This document shows, in pieces, positions 9,253-16,714 of a stretch of 39,716 bases of DNA. The position numbers were made by a program, and so were the translations under genes. Position 1 is the first letter of the stretch; the number at the start of each line of letters is the position of its first letter. Below the pieces are notes generated by a model. That model was not told the DNA's origin and searched no databases. It saw only the letters and a list, made by a program, of their open reading frames with translations. This DNA is from Bacteroidota bacterium (GTDB lineage Bacteria; Bacteroidota; Bacteroidia; B-17B0; Aurantibacillaceae): contig JAJNBG010000033.1 of NCBI GenBank assembly GCA_021155905.1, forward strand, positions 1 through 39,716. The letters are read 5' to 3'.

Positions 9253-10047
9253 ATGAAAAAAACGCTACTTCTTGTTTCTTTAATAACAATTACCGCATTA
9301 GCCCTTTTGTCTAATTTAAATACCATTGATGCCAGCGCGTCCCTACCCAATAATGGCACTGCCGGAGCGCCGGCTGATGGCGGCGGAGCAACTTGCACCG
9401 GCTGTCATGCAGGTACTGCTACACAAACAACCGGTGTTATTTCTTCAGATATACCTGGTTCAGGATACGTTGGTGGAACTACTTATAATTTTACGGTGAC
9501 CATGTCAGGCGCTGCCGCCTATGGTTTTGAGATGACCCCTCAGACTGCAACTTCTAATGTTGGTTTAGGAACATGGATCGCAGGAGTTGGCACAGGTGTT
9601 TCTACTAAATATATTAAACAATCTGCAAAAAAAACAGGCGCAAGTGCCACCTGGACGTTTAAATGGACAGCGCCTGCAACTGCAACAACGGTTACTTTCT
9701 ACGGAGCCTTTAATTATGCAAATAATAATAACACTACTTCAGGTGATATCATTAAAAAATCATCTGTGACATATTTTGCAAACACCACCGGCATTGCAGA
9801 ACATAAGAATGCTGCGATCATTGTCCTGTTTCCAAATCCAACCACCGAAGAATTACACATTTCTTCTTCAGGGTTTTTAAAAGAAGGAAAGATCTTAAGT
9901 GTTGATGGGAAAATCAGTAAGATTATTTCAGAATATGAATTGATTTCCAAAACTATTTCAGTCAGAGACTTGCAGGAAGGCATCTACTTTTTGAATATAA
10001 CTTCTGAAGACGGTAGAACCAGTTCTTCGAAATTCATTAAAAACTAA
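9253..10047 (+). CDS. Choice-of-anchor V protein with T9SS sorting tail and CxxCH motif
   Basis: Exported protein of 264 residues. A signal peptide covers about residues 1-27. A single haem-type CTGCH motif (near residue 48) follows in the glycine-rich 'GTAGAPADGGGATCTGCH' context typical of choice-of-anchor V/reeler-like proteins. A Thr/Ala-rich beta domain comes next (about 60-180). The last 75 residues form a Por-type type IX secretion domain (LFPNPTTEELHIS ... GIYFLNITSEDGR ... KFIKN), which would send it to the cell surface. A TATTTTTG box at 9205-9212 could drive it. It opens a cluster with a cytochrome, YceI and a DUF5777 barrel. Whether CTGCH really carries haem is not shown. Confidence 0.85.
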   Translation: MKKTLLLVSLITITALALLSNLNTIDASASLPNNGTAGAPADGGGATCTGCHAGTATQTTGVISSDIPGSGYVGGTTYNFTVTMSGAAAYGFEMTPQTATSNVGLGTWIAGVGTGVSTKYIKQSAKKTGASATWTFKWTAPATATTVTFYGAFNYANNNNTTSGDIIKKSSVTYFANTTGIAEHKNAAIIVLFPNPTTEELHISSSGFLKEGKILSVDGKISKIISEYELISKTISVRDLQEGIYFLNITSEDGRTSSSKFIKN

Positions 10048-10058
10048 GGATAAATTTT

Positions 10059-10106
10059 TAAAGTGCCGGATTTTTAGTAATTTTCTAGAAAATTTGGCAC
10101 TTTTTT
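10059..10106 (+). terminator. Terminator-like hairpin
   Basis: AAAGTGCC (10060-10067) pairs with GGCACTTT (10096-10103). A second, AT-rich hairpin sits inside the loop and a T run follows. It would end the transcript of the preceding gene. Confidence 0.65.
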
Positions 10107-10134
10107 CGTTATAAAAAACAACAATCCATTAAAA

Positions 10135-10503
10135 ATGAAATTATTTCCCATTTTAACTTCTCTGTTATCTTTAATGATTGTAGCATCCTGTACAAAAGAT
10201 GTTGGCCCGAATCCAGATCTTCTTCCAAAGCCACTCGGTGGATGCGATACGGTAAAATACAGCACGCACATTGCGCCACTCTTTACAAACTATTGCGCTC
10301 CCTGTCATTCACCTTCCGGTGGTCAATCACCAGATTTAACAGATTATGCTACATTAAAAAGCCAGGTTGATGGCGGTAGAATTAAAGCCCGATTGATTGA
10401 TCAACTACCTTCGCCTATGCCTCCTCCTGGCAGTATATCGCCGACCGATAGCGAGGTCGACCTGATCAGATGCTGGATGGAAAACGGAGCCCCGAATAAC
10501 TAA
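10135..10503 (+). CDS. Small c-type cytochrome lipoprotein
   Basis: Lipoprotein of 122 residues with a signal sequence ending in lipobox IVASC (Cys19), so it should be anchored in the envelope. One haem c site, CAPCH, sits in 'HIAPLFTNYCAPCH', and a likely axial Met lies in LPSPMPPPG. This is the planctomycete-type cytochrome layout also common in Bacteroidota. It probably carries electrons in the periplasm; the partner is unknown. It is read in the same direction as the choice-of-anchor V gene before it and the yceI-like gene 18 bases after it. Confidence 0.87.
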   Translation: MKLFPILTSLLSLMIVASCTKDVGPNPDLLPKPLGGCDTVKYSTHIAPLFTNYCAPCHSPSGGQSPDLTDYATLKSQVDGGRIKARLIDQLPSPMPPPGSISPTDSEVDLIRCWMENGAPNN

Positions 10504-10521
10504 TTTAAAAAAATAAAAATC

Positions 10522-11076
10522 ATGAAAAATTTAATTGCAATCGTTCTGGTATTTGGAATTTCTATTATTGCAAATGCTCAGCTATTTCGGGGAAAGCCGG
10601 ATGCTTCCACCATTTCTTTTTACTCAAAATCCCCATTGGAGGATATAGAAGCCACTAATAAAAAAGCGGTCATTGTCTTAAGAACCACCACCAATGATAT
10701 TCAGTTTGGTGTGCCTATGATCAGCTTTAAATTTCCGAAACCTTTGATGGAAGAACATTTCAATGAAAACTATGTAGAATCAGAAAAATATCCAACCTGT
10801 ACGTTTAAAGGGAAGATCAATGAAACGATTGATTATACAAAAGACGGGGAGCATAAAGTGACAGCTAAAGGCACGATGAATCTTCATGGAGTTTCTAAAG
10901 AAGTGGAAGCCAGTGGTACCTTAACAATAAAAGGCAAGGAAATAACCATCGTTTCTGCATTTAAAATCAGGGTTGCTGACTATAATATAAAAGTGCCATC
11001 CCTTTATGTTCAAAACATTGCAGAGGTGATAGATGTGAAAGTTAATGCTGTTCTTGAACCTTACGAGAAAAAATAA
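10522..11076 (+). CDS. YceI family periplasmic protein
   Basis: Secreted lipocalin-like barrel of 184 residues. The YceI family binds polyisoprenoids or other long amphipathic molecules in the periplasm. A signal peptide ends at ANAQ (about residue 20). The 'FPKPLMEEHFNENYVESEKYPTCTFKG' region and the 'KVTAKGTMNLHGVSKEVEASG' strand pair are the family hallmarks. It is close behind the cytochrome (18 bases) and followed by the DUF5777 barrel gene after 33 bases, so the three probably form one operon. In Bacteroidota this grouping recurs, suggesting a shared envelope redox or lipid role, which is inference. Confidence 0.9.
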   Translation: MKNLIAIVLVFGISIIANAQLFRGKPDASTISFYSKSPLEDIEATNKKAVIVLRTTTNDIQFGVPMISFKFPKPLMEEHFNENYVESEKYPTCTFKGKINETIDYTKDGEHKVTAKGTMNLHGVSKEVEASGTLTIKGKEITIVSAFKIRVADYNIKVPSLYVQNIAEVIDVKVNAVLEPYEKK

Positions 11077-11109
11077 TAACAAATTTTATTTGTGCTAACA
11101 ACCAATCAT

Positions 11110-12057
11110 ATGATTAAAAAAGTATCCATTTGTTTCGCTCTTTCTTTTTCAATGGCATCTTTTGCCCAGGATGATTTATTGGAATTAGTGAAAGAAGATC
11201 CTAAAAATGAGCCTGCTAAATCTGTTTATGCCACTTTCAAAACGACAAAAATTGTCAATGCACAAAATATTGAAACAGTAAAAAAGCGTAATCTGGATTT
11301 CCGGGTTACTCATCGGTTTGGCAATCTTTATAACAGCTCAAGTAATAACGCGTTAAACGAAGCTGCTCATAGTGCATTCGGAATGGACAATTCTACAGAC
11401 ATCAGAACATCGTTTGATTATGGTATTACCGACGAATTAACCATTGGTATCGGCCGCAGCAAATTCCGCGAAATGAATGATGCAACGATTAAATGGCGTT
11501 TCCTGACTCAAAAAGAAAATAACAAAATCCCCGTATCGGTATGCTTTTATGGTAATCTGGGTTATACTTCCATGACACCTGATAATTTATATGCAGGAAC
11601 TATTCGTCCTGAGAAAACAAATGAAGCACATAGAATTCAATATGCCAGCCAGTTACTGATTGCCCGTAAATTCAATTCCTGGTTGTCCCTACAACTTATG
11701 CCAACTTATATTCATCGCAATTTTATTAAACAGCAATTGAATGTTGCTAATGGGAAAGAGGATCAAAATGCTTTGTTCTCGCTTGGAGTTGGCGGAAGAT
11801 TAAAAGTATCCAAACGTATGGCATTAGTTGTTGATTATTTTTATAATTTTTCTGAGTTTCAGACAAATAATCCTGATGCCTATTACAATCCATTGGGCGT
11901 TGGTCTTGAAATTGAAACAGGCGGACACGTCTTTCATATCAATTATACCAATGGACCGGCCATTTTAGAAAGCAGCCTGTTAACCTCAACGCAGGACACC
12001 TGGACAAAGGGTCAGATAAAACTAGGATTTAATATTTCAAGGTGGTTCGCATTATAA
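11110..12057 (+). CDS. DUF5777 family outer-membrane beta-barrel
   Basis: Predicted outer-membrane barrel of 315 residues. A signal peptide (MIKKVSICFALSFSMASFAQ) is followed by alternating amphipathic strands. The conserved block 'NLDFRVTHRFGN ... FGMDNSTDIRTSFDYGITDELTIGIGRS' is characteristic of the family. The protein ends in a C-terminal aromatic strand (NISRWFAL). The ATG at 11110 directly precedes the signal peptide; a GTG at 11092 is in frame but adds six residues with no use. It is the last gene of the cytochrome-YceI cluster; its cargo or function is unknown. Confidence 0.85.
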   Translation: MIKKVSICFALSFSMASFAQDDLLELVKEDPKNEPAKSVYATFKTTKIVNAQNIETVKKRNLDFRVTHRFGNLYNSSSNNALNEAAHSAFGMDNSTDIRTSFDYGITDELTIGIGRSKFREMNDATIKWRFLTQKENNKIPVSVCFYGNLGYTSMTPDNLYAGTIRPEKTNEAHRIQYASQLLIARKFNSWLSLQLMPTYIHRNFIKQQLNVANGKEDQNALFSLGVGGRLKVSKRMALVVDYFYNFSEFQTNNPDAYYNPLGVGLEIETGGHVFHINYTNGPAILESSLLTSTQDTWTKGQIKLGFNISRWFAL

Positions 12058-12068
12058 TATAATTTCCC

Positions 12069-12845
12069 GTGGGAAAACAAGATTCTATTTTATTACAAAA
12101 AAACGATTCCCTGATACAAGAAAATCGCCTTAAAAAGGAATCCCTTTTTTCTAACCATTCTTTACAACCCATTCATACAACTCCAATTTTTAACGCTTCT
12201 AAACCTTCATACTGGCAGGGCATTCTTTTATTCGTTATTTTTTCTGTTTATGTGTTGATTAAGGTTTCTGAACCTAAGAAAATAGTGAAAATCTTTCTTT
12301 CTGTTTTCAGTTTACAGGAAGCTAAACAGCTTTTCAGGGAAGAATTCAAGCTTACTAAAAGAATGTCAATACTTCTGGGAATTGGTTTTATCTTAGTGGT
12401 GGCGTTTTTAGTACAAATCACAAATCATTATTTTGGGTTAATCCTTCACGACTATACTCCGTTTAAACAGTATCTTTTCTTTATAGCTACCGTTTGTATC
12501 GCTTACCTTATTAAGTTTTCAGCCAACCATATATTGGCTTTCATTTCCTCAAGTTCAGAGCTAGGAAAGGAGTATTTGTTTAACGTGGTTGTGTTCGCTC
12601 AAACTATTGGCGTTATTTTATTCCCCTTCGTGGTGGCGATGCAATTTACCAGGTATCCATCTGAATGGTTTTTATATCCGGCTTTAATCATTTGTCTGGG
12701 GTTTTATGTATTGAGGCTTCTGAGAGGCTTTATTATATCCGTAGCAGAACAAAACATAGGAATTATCTATATTTTTTTATACCTTTGTGCTTTAGAAATT
12801 TTACCCCTTTTGGTCCTGATAAAATTTTTATTGATTAATTTTTAA
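12069..12845 (+). CDS. DUF4271 multi-pass membrane protein
   Basis: Inner-membrane protein of 258 residues. A soluble N-terminal stretch of about 45 residues is followed by six or so hydrophobic helices (near 49-66, 100-120, 133-150, 170-190, 198-215 and 230-256). The family is nearly always found next to hemD in Bacteroidota, as here. Its function is unknown, but the linkage hints at haem or envelope metabolism. An in-frame stop at 12060 leaves GTG at 12069 as the only reasonable start. Confidence 0.8.
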   Translation: MGKQDSILLQKNDSLIQENRLKKESLFSNHSLQPIHTTPIFNASKPSYWQGILLFVIFSVYVLIKVSEPKKIVKIFLSVFSLQEAKQLFREEFKLTKRMSILLGIGFILVVAFLVQITNHYFGLILHDYTPFKQYLFFIATVCIAYLIKFSANHILAFISSSSELGKEYLFNVVVFAQTIGVILFPFVVAMQFTRYPSEWFLYPALIICLGFYVLRLLRGFIISVAEQNIGIIYIFLYLCALEILPLLVLIKFLLINF

Positions 12846-12859
12846 GTGTTGATTTTTAT

Positions 12860-14119
12860 ATGGCTATAAAGAAAAAAAAATCTGTAAAAGCGCCTGCTTC
12901 AAAAGTGGTAGCTAAAAGCTCAACTAAAAAAAACAATAAGGCGAAAAAATCTATTGTTAAAAAAGCAGTAAAAAAAAGCACTAAGAAAGTTGTTACTAAA
13001 AAAGCACCTGTAAAGAAAGCGGCAGTGAAAAAGATTGCTTCGAAAAAAGCAGCTTCAAAATCTGTTCCTGTAAAGTCTAAAAAAACGGCACCAAAAAAAG
13101 CAGCTGCAAAAAAGATAATTAAAAAATCAGCTCCGGTTGCAAAACCAAAACCAGCTGCAAAAATCAAGAAAAGCCCAGCAAAAAAAGCAATTCAAAAAGC
13201 TCCAGCCGTGCCTAAAGCAAAACCTGAACCTAAACAAAAGGTCCAGGCCGCGCAAAAATCTGAAGCGGTAGTGAGTGCTGAAAAATTCGTTAAAGTAGGA
13301 GTTAAAACAAAAAAACAGTTAGTGGCTGTTGCACCTCAACCGGTGATTGAAGTTTCAAATTTCCCGAAACTCAAAGTAAAGACACTTTTGATTTCTCAGC
13401 CAAAGCCTGAAAATGATAAGAATCCTTATTATGAACTTTCGAAAAAATATAACCTGATTGAAACATTTCGTCAGTTTATCAAGATTGAAGGCTTACCGGT
13501 TAAAGATTTTCGTACTCAACGCATTGATATTTTAGAGCACAAGGCCGTTATTTTAACAAGCCGGATGGCAGTGGATCATTATTTCAGAATGTGTAATGAA
13601 ATGCGCGTGACTGTTCCTGAATCCATGAAGTATTTCTGCATTAATGAAGCAACAGCTTATTACCTGCAAAAATATATCCAATACCGTAAACGTAAAATTT
13701 TCTTCGGCCATCAAACAATCCAGGATCTGGTAGATGTCATCCGAAAAAACCGCGAAGAAAGATTCTTATTACCTGCTGCCGATGTTCACAAAGAACAGAT
13801 CTGCGAATTTTTAGATGCTATTGATATTAAATATACCAAAGCAGTAATGTACAGAACCGTGAGTGCAGATCTATCTGATATTAAAAATTTAAACGATTTT
13901 GACATCCTGGCGTTTTTTACACCAGCAGGTATCAATTCGTTAAAACATAATTTCCCGAATTTCAAGCAGGGAAATACGCGTATTGCCTGTTTTGGGGCTG
14001 CTACGGCAAATACTCTGAAAAAACATGGTTATCGTTTAGATATTTACGCTCCGAATCCGAAAAATCCAAGTATGTCGGGGGCACTGGATGAATACATCAA
14101 AGAAGCAAATAAACGTTAG
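12860..14119 (+). CDS. hemD: Uroporphyrinogen-III synthase with lysine/alanine-rich N-terminal tail
   Basis: The C-terminal part (about residues 168-419) is the Bacteroidota form of uroporphyrinogen-III synthase, which cyclises hydroxymethylbilane in haem biosynthesis. Recognisable blocks are VKTLLISQPKPEND, AVILTSRMAVDHYFRMC, VPESMKYFCINEA, FLLPAADVHK and FDILAFFTPAGINSL. Residues 1-165 are unrelated low-complexity sequence of Lys, Ala, Pro and Ser (repeated KKAAxKK/KKAPVKK units), like histone H1 or AlgP tails. The frame is open throughout, and the only later starts are non-ATG, such as GTG at 13343. A fusion or extension is therefore likely, but internal initiation is possible. It follows the DUF4271 gene by 14 bases. 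Confidence 0.88.
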   Translation: MAIKKKKSVKAPASKVVAKSSTKKNNKAKKSIVKKAVKKSTKKVVTKKAPVKKAAVKKIASKKAASKSVPVKSKKTAPKKAAAKKIIKKSAPVAKPKPAAKIKKSPAKKAIQKAPAVPKAKPEPKQKVQAAQKSEAVVSAEKFVKVGVKTKKQLVAVAPQPVIEVSNFPKLKVKTLLISQPKPENDKNPYYELSKKYNLIETFRQFIKIEGLPVKDFRTQRIDILEHKAVILTSRMAVDHYFRMCNEMRVTVPESMKYFCINEATAYYLQKYIQYRKRKIFFGHQTIQDLVDVIRKNREERFLLPAADVHKEQICEFLDAIDIKYTKAVMYRTVSADLSDIKNLNDFDILAFFTPAGINSLKHNFPNFKQGNTRIACFGAATANTLKKHGYRLDIYAPNPKNPSMSGALDEYIKEANKR

Positions 14120-14178
14120 AGATATCTACACTTTTGGTTGAGATTGTAAAACCGAAAACAAATCGCTAGCTACATCTC

Positions 14179-14562
14179 ATGAGTTTCACATTTACGAAAA
14201 TAGAACGGTTATGCAGTAAAAAAGCGATCGACGATCTGTTTGCTCATGGTAAATCAAAAACTCAATTTCCTTTTAAATTAATTTATAAGCCCTCTGAATT
14301 CGAAAGTCCCTTTCCGGTAAGGACCATGTTTGTGGTGCCAAAGAAAAAACACAAGCGCGCCAACAAACGAAATGACATCAAACGCCGCATGCGCGAAGTA
14401 TACCGTTTAAATAAACATATACTGTACGATGTTCTGAAATCAAATAAACTGGATCTGATGTTTATTTGCCTAAGTAATGAAGAACTGGAGTATGCTGTTA
14501 TTGAAAAGAGTATGCTGCAGCTTATGACTGATCTTTCAAAGAAAGATTTTACTGAAATATAG
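14179..14562 (+). CDS. rnpA: Ribonuclease P protein component
   Basis: Protein subunit of RNase P, which helps the catalytic RNA mature tRNA 5' ends. The 127-residue basic protein has the family signature near residues 54-74 (KRANKRNDIKRRMREVYR) and the opening 'FTKIERLCSKKAIDDLFAHGKS'. The length is normal. It lies 59 bases behind hemD and is convergent with purE, whose 3' end is only 10 bases away. rpmH is not next to it, as is common in this phylum. Confidence 0.95.
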   Translation: MSFTFTKIERLCSKKAIDDLFAHGKSKTQFPFKLIYKPSEFESPFPVRTMFVVPKKKHKRANKRNDIKRRMREVYRLNKHILYDVLKSNKLDLMFICLSNEELEYAVIEKSMLQLMTDLSKKDFTEI

Positions 14563-14572
14563 AAGATTAAGT

Positions 14573-15052
14573 TTACTTTTTAATCTCATCCAAACTCTTC
14601 ATCACTTTTTCTTTCAGCTCTTCTTTAAATGAAACGAGTTTATCAAAAATAACTTTGTCTTGACAACCTAATATTTGTGCAGCGAGGATGCCGGCGTTTT
14701 GTGCAGCATTCACAGCAACAGTAGCTACCGGGACACCATTTGGCATTTGTACAATTGACAGTAAAGAATCCCATCCATCAATGGAATTACTGGATTTAAC
14801 CGGCACTCCAATTACAGGCAATGGCGTTAAAGAGGCTACCATTCCTGGTAAATGCGCTGCCCCACCGGCGCCAGCAATAATAACTTTAAAACCATTTTTA
14901 TGGGCATTTTTCGCATAATCAAACATTCTCTCAGGAGTTCGGTGAGCAGAAACAATGGTGACCTCGTAAGGTATTTCTAATTTCTTTAAAAACTCTGCGG
15001 CATCGTTCATGATCTTCAAGTCACTGCTGCTACCCATTATTATTCCTACCAT
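14573..15052 (-). CDS. purE: N5-carboxyaminoimidazole ribonucleotide mutase
   Basis: Class I PurE, which moves the carboxylate of N5-CAIR to C4 to form CAIR in purine biosynthesis. The 159-residue protein shows [10 protein letters not shown] (phosphate binding), [10 protein letters not shown] (catalytic His), [24 protein letters not shown] and [13 protein letters not shown]. It works with PurK, encoded upstream on the same strand. The 147-base gap between purK and purE holds a paired intergenic repeat (15083-15199) that could affect expression of the second gene. Confidence 0.97.
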   Translation of the reverse strand: MVGIIMGSSSDLKIMNDAAEFLKKLEIPYEVTIVSAHRTPERMFDYAKNAHKNGFKVIIAGAGGAAHLPGMVASLTPLPVIGVPVKSSNSIDGWDSLLSIVQMPNGVPVATVAVNAAQNAGILAAQILGCQDKVIFDKLVSFKEELKEKVMKSLDEIKK

Positions 15053-15082
15053 ATTTCTATATTTTTAATTTATTATAAATTG

Positions 15083-15199
15083 TCTCTTCGAGTTCATTTG
15101 CCTGCCTCTCGCAAATGAGTATCGAGAAGTGACTATATAAAGAACGGTTCTCGATACATTTTTCGCAAAAAAAGCAGGCGAAAAAACACTTGAACTGAC
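15083..15199. repeat. Two inverted copies of a hairpin-forming intergenic repeat
   Basis: Copy 1 (15083-15131) and copy 2 (15142-15199, opposite strand) share 'TTCgAGT...CGCCTGC-like core...GTATCGAGAA'. Each is itself a hairpin: TCATTTGC/GCAAATGA in copy 1 and TTTTTCGC/GCGAAAAA in copy 2. The loops hold GCCTGC and GCAGGC, which are complementary. This is the arrangement of a REP/BIME-type element, lying between purK and purE. Confidence 0.7.
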
Positions 15200-16342
15200 T
15201 TAACTTACTATTTTAATTAAGTCTTTTACTGTAATTGCTTTTTTCTTTGCCAGGTTCAAATCATCATCAATCACTGTGACATGTCCCATTTTCCGAAATG
15301 GTTTGGTGGTAGTTTTTCCATACAAATGAATGTATACGCCTTTATATTTCATAGCATCCATCAGGCCTTCGTATTTAGCAACGCCGTCGTGATTTTTTTC
15401 TCCCAAAAGGTTGATCATAACGGCAGGTTTGATAATACTCGTGTCTCCCAATGGCAAATTCAGGATAGCTCTTAAATGCTGTTCAAACTGAGACGTGATA
15501 TTTCCTTCAATGGTCTGGTGACCACTATTATGAGGCCGTGGAGCCACTTCATTCACCAGTACTTTTCCATCTTTGGTCACAAATAGTTCCACCGCTAAAA
15601 GTCCAACGATATTTAGTTTTTCTGCCACCCTGATAGCAATTTCAATGGCCTGCTTCTCAATACTTTTTTTTATGTTGGCGGGAGAAAATAAAAACTCCAC
15701 CAAATTCGCTTCGGGATTAAACTCACATTCTACGGGAGGAAAACATTTGGATTCCCCGCTTTCATTTCTTGCAACAATCACTGAGATTTCTTTATCAAAA
15801 TCCACCAAGCGTTCCAAAACACTTGGCGCTTCAAAAGCATGTTCAATTTTATTGGGATGACCCAACTTCACCACACCTTTGCCGTCGTAACCTCCTGTGC
15901 GGAGCTTCTGAAAGAAAGGAAAAAAATCACGGTACTTTTCAATCTGCGCTCTATTTTCAACAAGAAAAAAATCAGGACTTGGAATATCATTGCGCTGGTA
16001 AAACATTTTTTGCAATCCTTTGTCTTTGATAATTTCAATAACTTCCGGTTGCGGGAACACTTTCTTTCCTTCCTGTTGCAGCTTTTTTAAGGCCTCAACA
16101 TTAACGTTTTCTATCTCAATGGTAATGATGTCTTTGTCCTTTCCAAATTTATAAACCGTATCATAATCAGTCAGGCTTCCTTTGGTGAATTCGTTGGCAA
16201 ATGTTTTACAGGGTGCATTCGCATCAGGGTCCAGGCAACAGATGTACAAGTTGTAATTAATGGCGCTTTGGATCATCATTCGTCCCAGCTGGCCGCCGCC
16301 TAAGACACCTATTTTGATTTTATCGGGTTGGAAATAAGTCAC
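15200..16342 (-). CDS. purK: N5-carboxyaminoimidazole ribonucleotide synthase
   Basis: ATP-grasp enzyme that carboxylates AIR with bicarbonate and ATP to N5-CAIR, the substrate of PurE. In 380 residues it shows an N-terminal Rossmann-like motif (IGVLGGGQLGRMM), the ATP-grasp glycine loop (LRTGGYDGKGVV), and the family signature VNEVAPRPHNSGHQTIEG. The first codon is GTG at 16342; no ATG occurs before the conserved IGVLGGG block, so GTG is the likely start. It is first in the purK-purE unit. Confidence 0.96.
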   Translation of the reverse strand: MTYFQPDKIKIGVLGGGQLGRMMIQSAINYNLYICCLDPDANAPCKTFANEFTKGSLTDYDTVYKFGKDKDIITIEIENVNVEALKKLQQEGKKVFPQPEVIEIIKDKGLQKMFYQRNDIPSPDFFLVENRAQIEKYRDFFPFFQKLRTGGYDGKGVVKLGHPNKIEHAFEAPSVLERLVDFDKEISVIVARNESGESKCFPPVECEFNPEANLVEFLFSPANIKKSIEKQAIEIAIRVAEKLNIVGLLAVELFVTKDGKVLVNEVAPRPHNSGHQTIEGNITSQFEQHLRAILNLPLGDTSIIKPAVMINLLGEKNHDGVAKYEGLMDAMKYKGVYIHLYGKTTTKPFRKMGHVTVIDDDLNLAKKKAITVKDLIKIVS

Positions 16343-16420
16343 GATTTAAAGGTAAATATTTTTTTAGGATTGTTAATCAAGAATTAAGTTCAAATAGCCC
16401 CTGTTCCACCATGACTACAA

Positions 16421-16445
16421 ATAAAAAAACCGCCTCTGGCGGTTT
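16421..16445 (-). terminator. Intrinsic terminator of the bTHX gene
   Basis: An eight-base stem (AAACCGCC at 16427-16434 pairing with 16438-16445) with a three-base loop is followed, on the minus strand, by a run of seven T. It sits nine bases beyond the bTHX stop codon. Confidence 0.9.
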
Positions 16446-16453
16446 CCTTAATC

Positions 16454-16621
16454 TTATTTTGCTGCTTTTTTTGCCGCTTTTTTCGGAGCTGCTTTTTTTG
16501 CTTCTGCACCCTCTGCTTTCGGAGCTGCAGTAATTGTTCTTGCCTTGTTACGTGGACGAAGGTTTCCAAATGAACCTACTTGAATTTTTCCACGTCTTGA
16601 TCTTTGATCGCCTTTTCCCAT
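16454..16621 (-). CDS. Small ribosomal subunit protein bTHX
   Basis: A 55-residue, strongly basic protein. It opens MGKGDQRSRRGKIQVGSFGN, which matches the short 30S protein THX of Thermus and Bacteroidota (MGKGDxxxxRGKIxxGxFGxxRP). THX binds in a cavity of the 30S head and stabilises 16S rRNA. Residues about 31-55 are an Ala/Lys/Pro tail (AAPKKAAKKAAK), reminiscent of the tail on HemD. A good promoter at 16651-16681 and a terminator at 16421-16445 make it a compact single-gene unit. Confidence 0.88.
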   Translation of the reverse strand: MGKGDQRSRRGKIQVGSFGNLRPRNKARTITAAPKAEGAEAKKAAPKKAAKKAAK

Positions 16622-16650
16622 GATAAATATTGTTTAAAATTAATTGTCTC

Positions 16651-16681
16651 CAAAAATAGCTTAATTAATGATATTTTCAAA
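16651..16681 (-). promoter_or_regulatory. bTHX promoter
   Basis: On the minus strand TTTG (16681-16678) and TATTTTTG (16658-16651) are 19 bases apart, an exact Bacteroidota -33/-7 pair. The start of transcription would be near 16645, about 24 nt before the ATG. Confidence 0.75.
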
Positions 16682-16714
16682 CATAAAAGTTATCCAGTTC
16701 TTAAGATTTAGCTG

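Noticed and set aside
10074..10271. 65-codon minus-strand frame opposite the cytochrome gene start
   Set aside because: Shadow of the real cytochrome lipoprotein, which has a lipobox and haem motif.
12856..13167. A 103-codon minus-strand frame opposite the start of hemD
   Set aside because: It is the antisense of the Lys/Ala-rich repeat, giving only Phe/Ala/Thr low-complexity sequence; composition, not coding.
14562..14573. Terminator between rnpA and purE
   Set aside because: No hairpin with a T run could be made in or near the 10-base gap.
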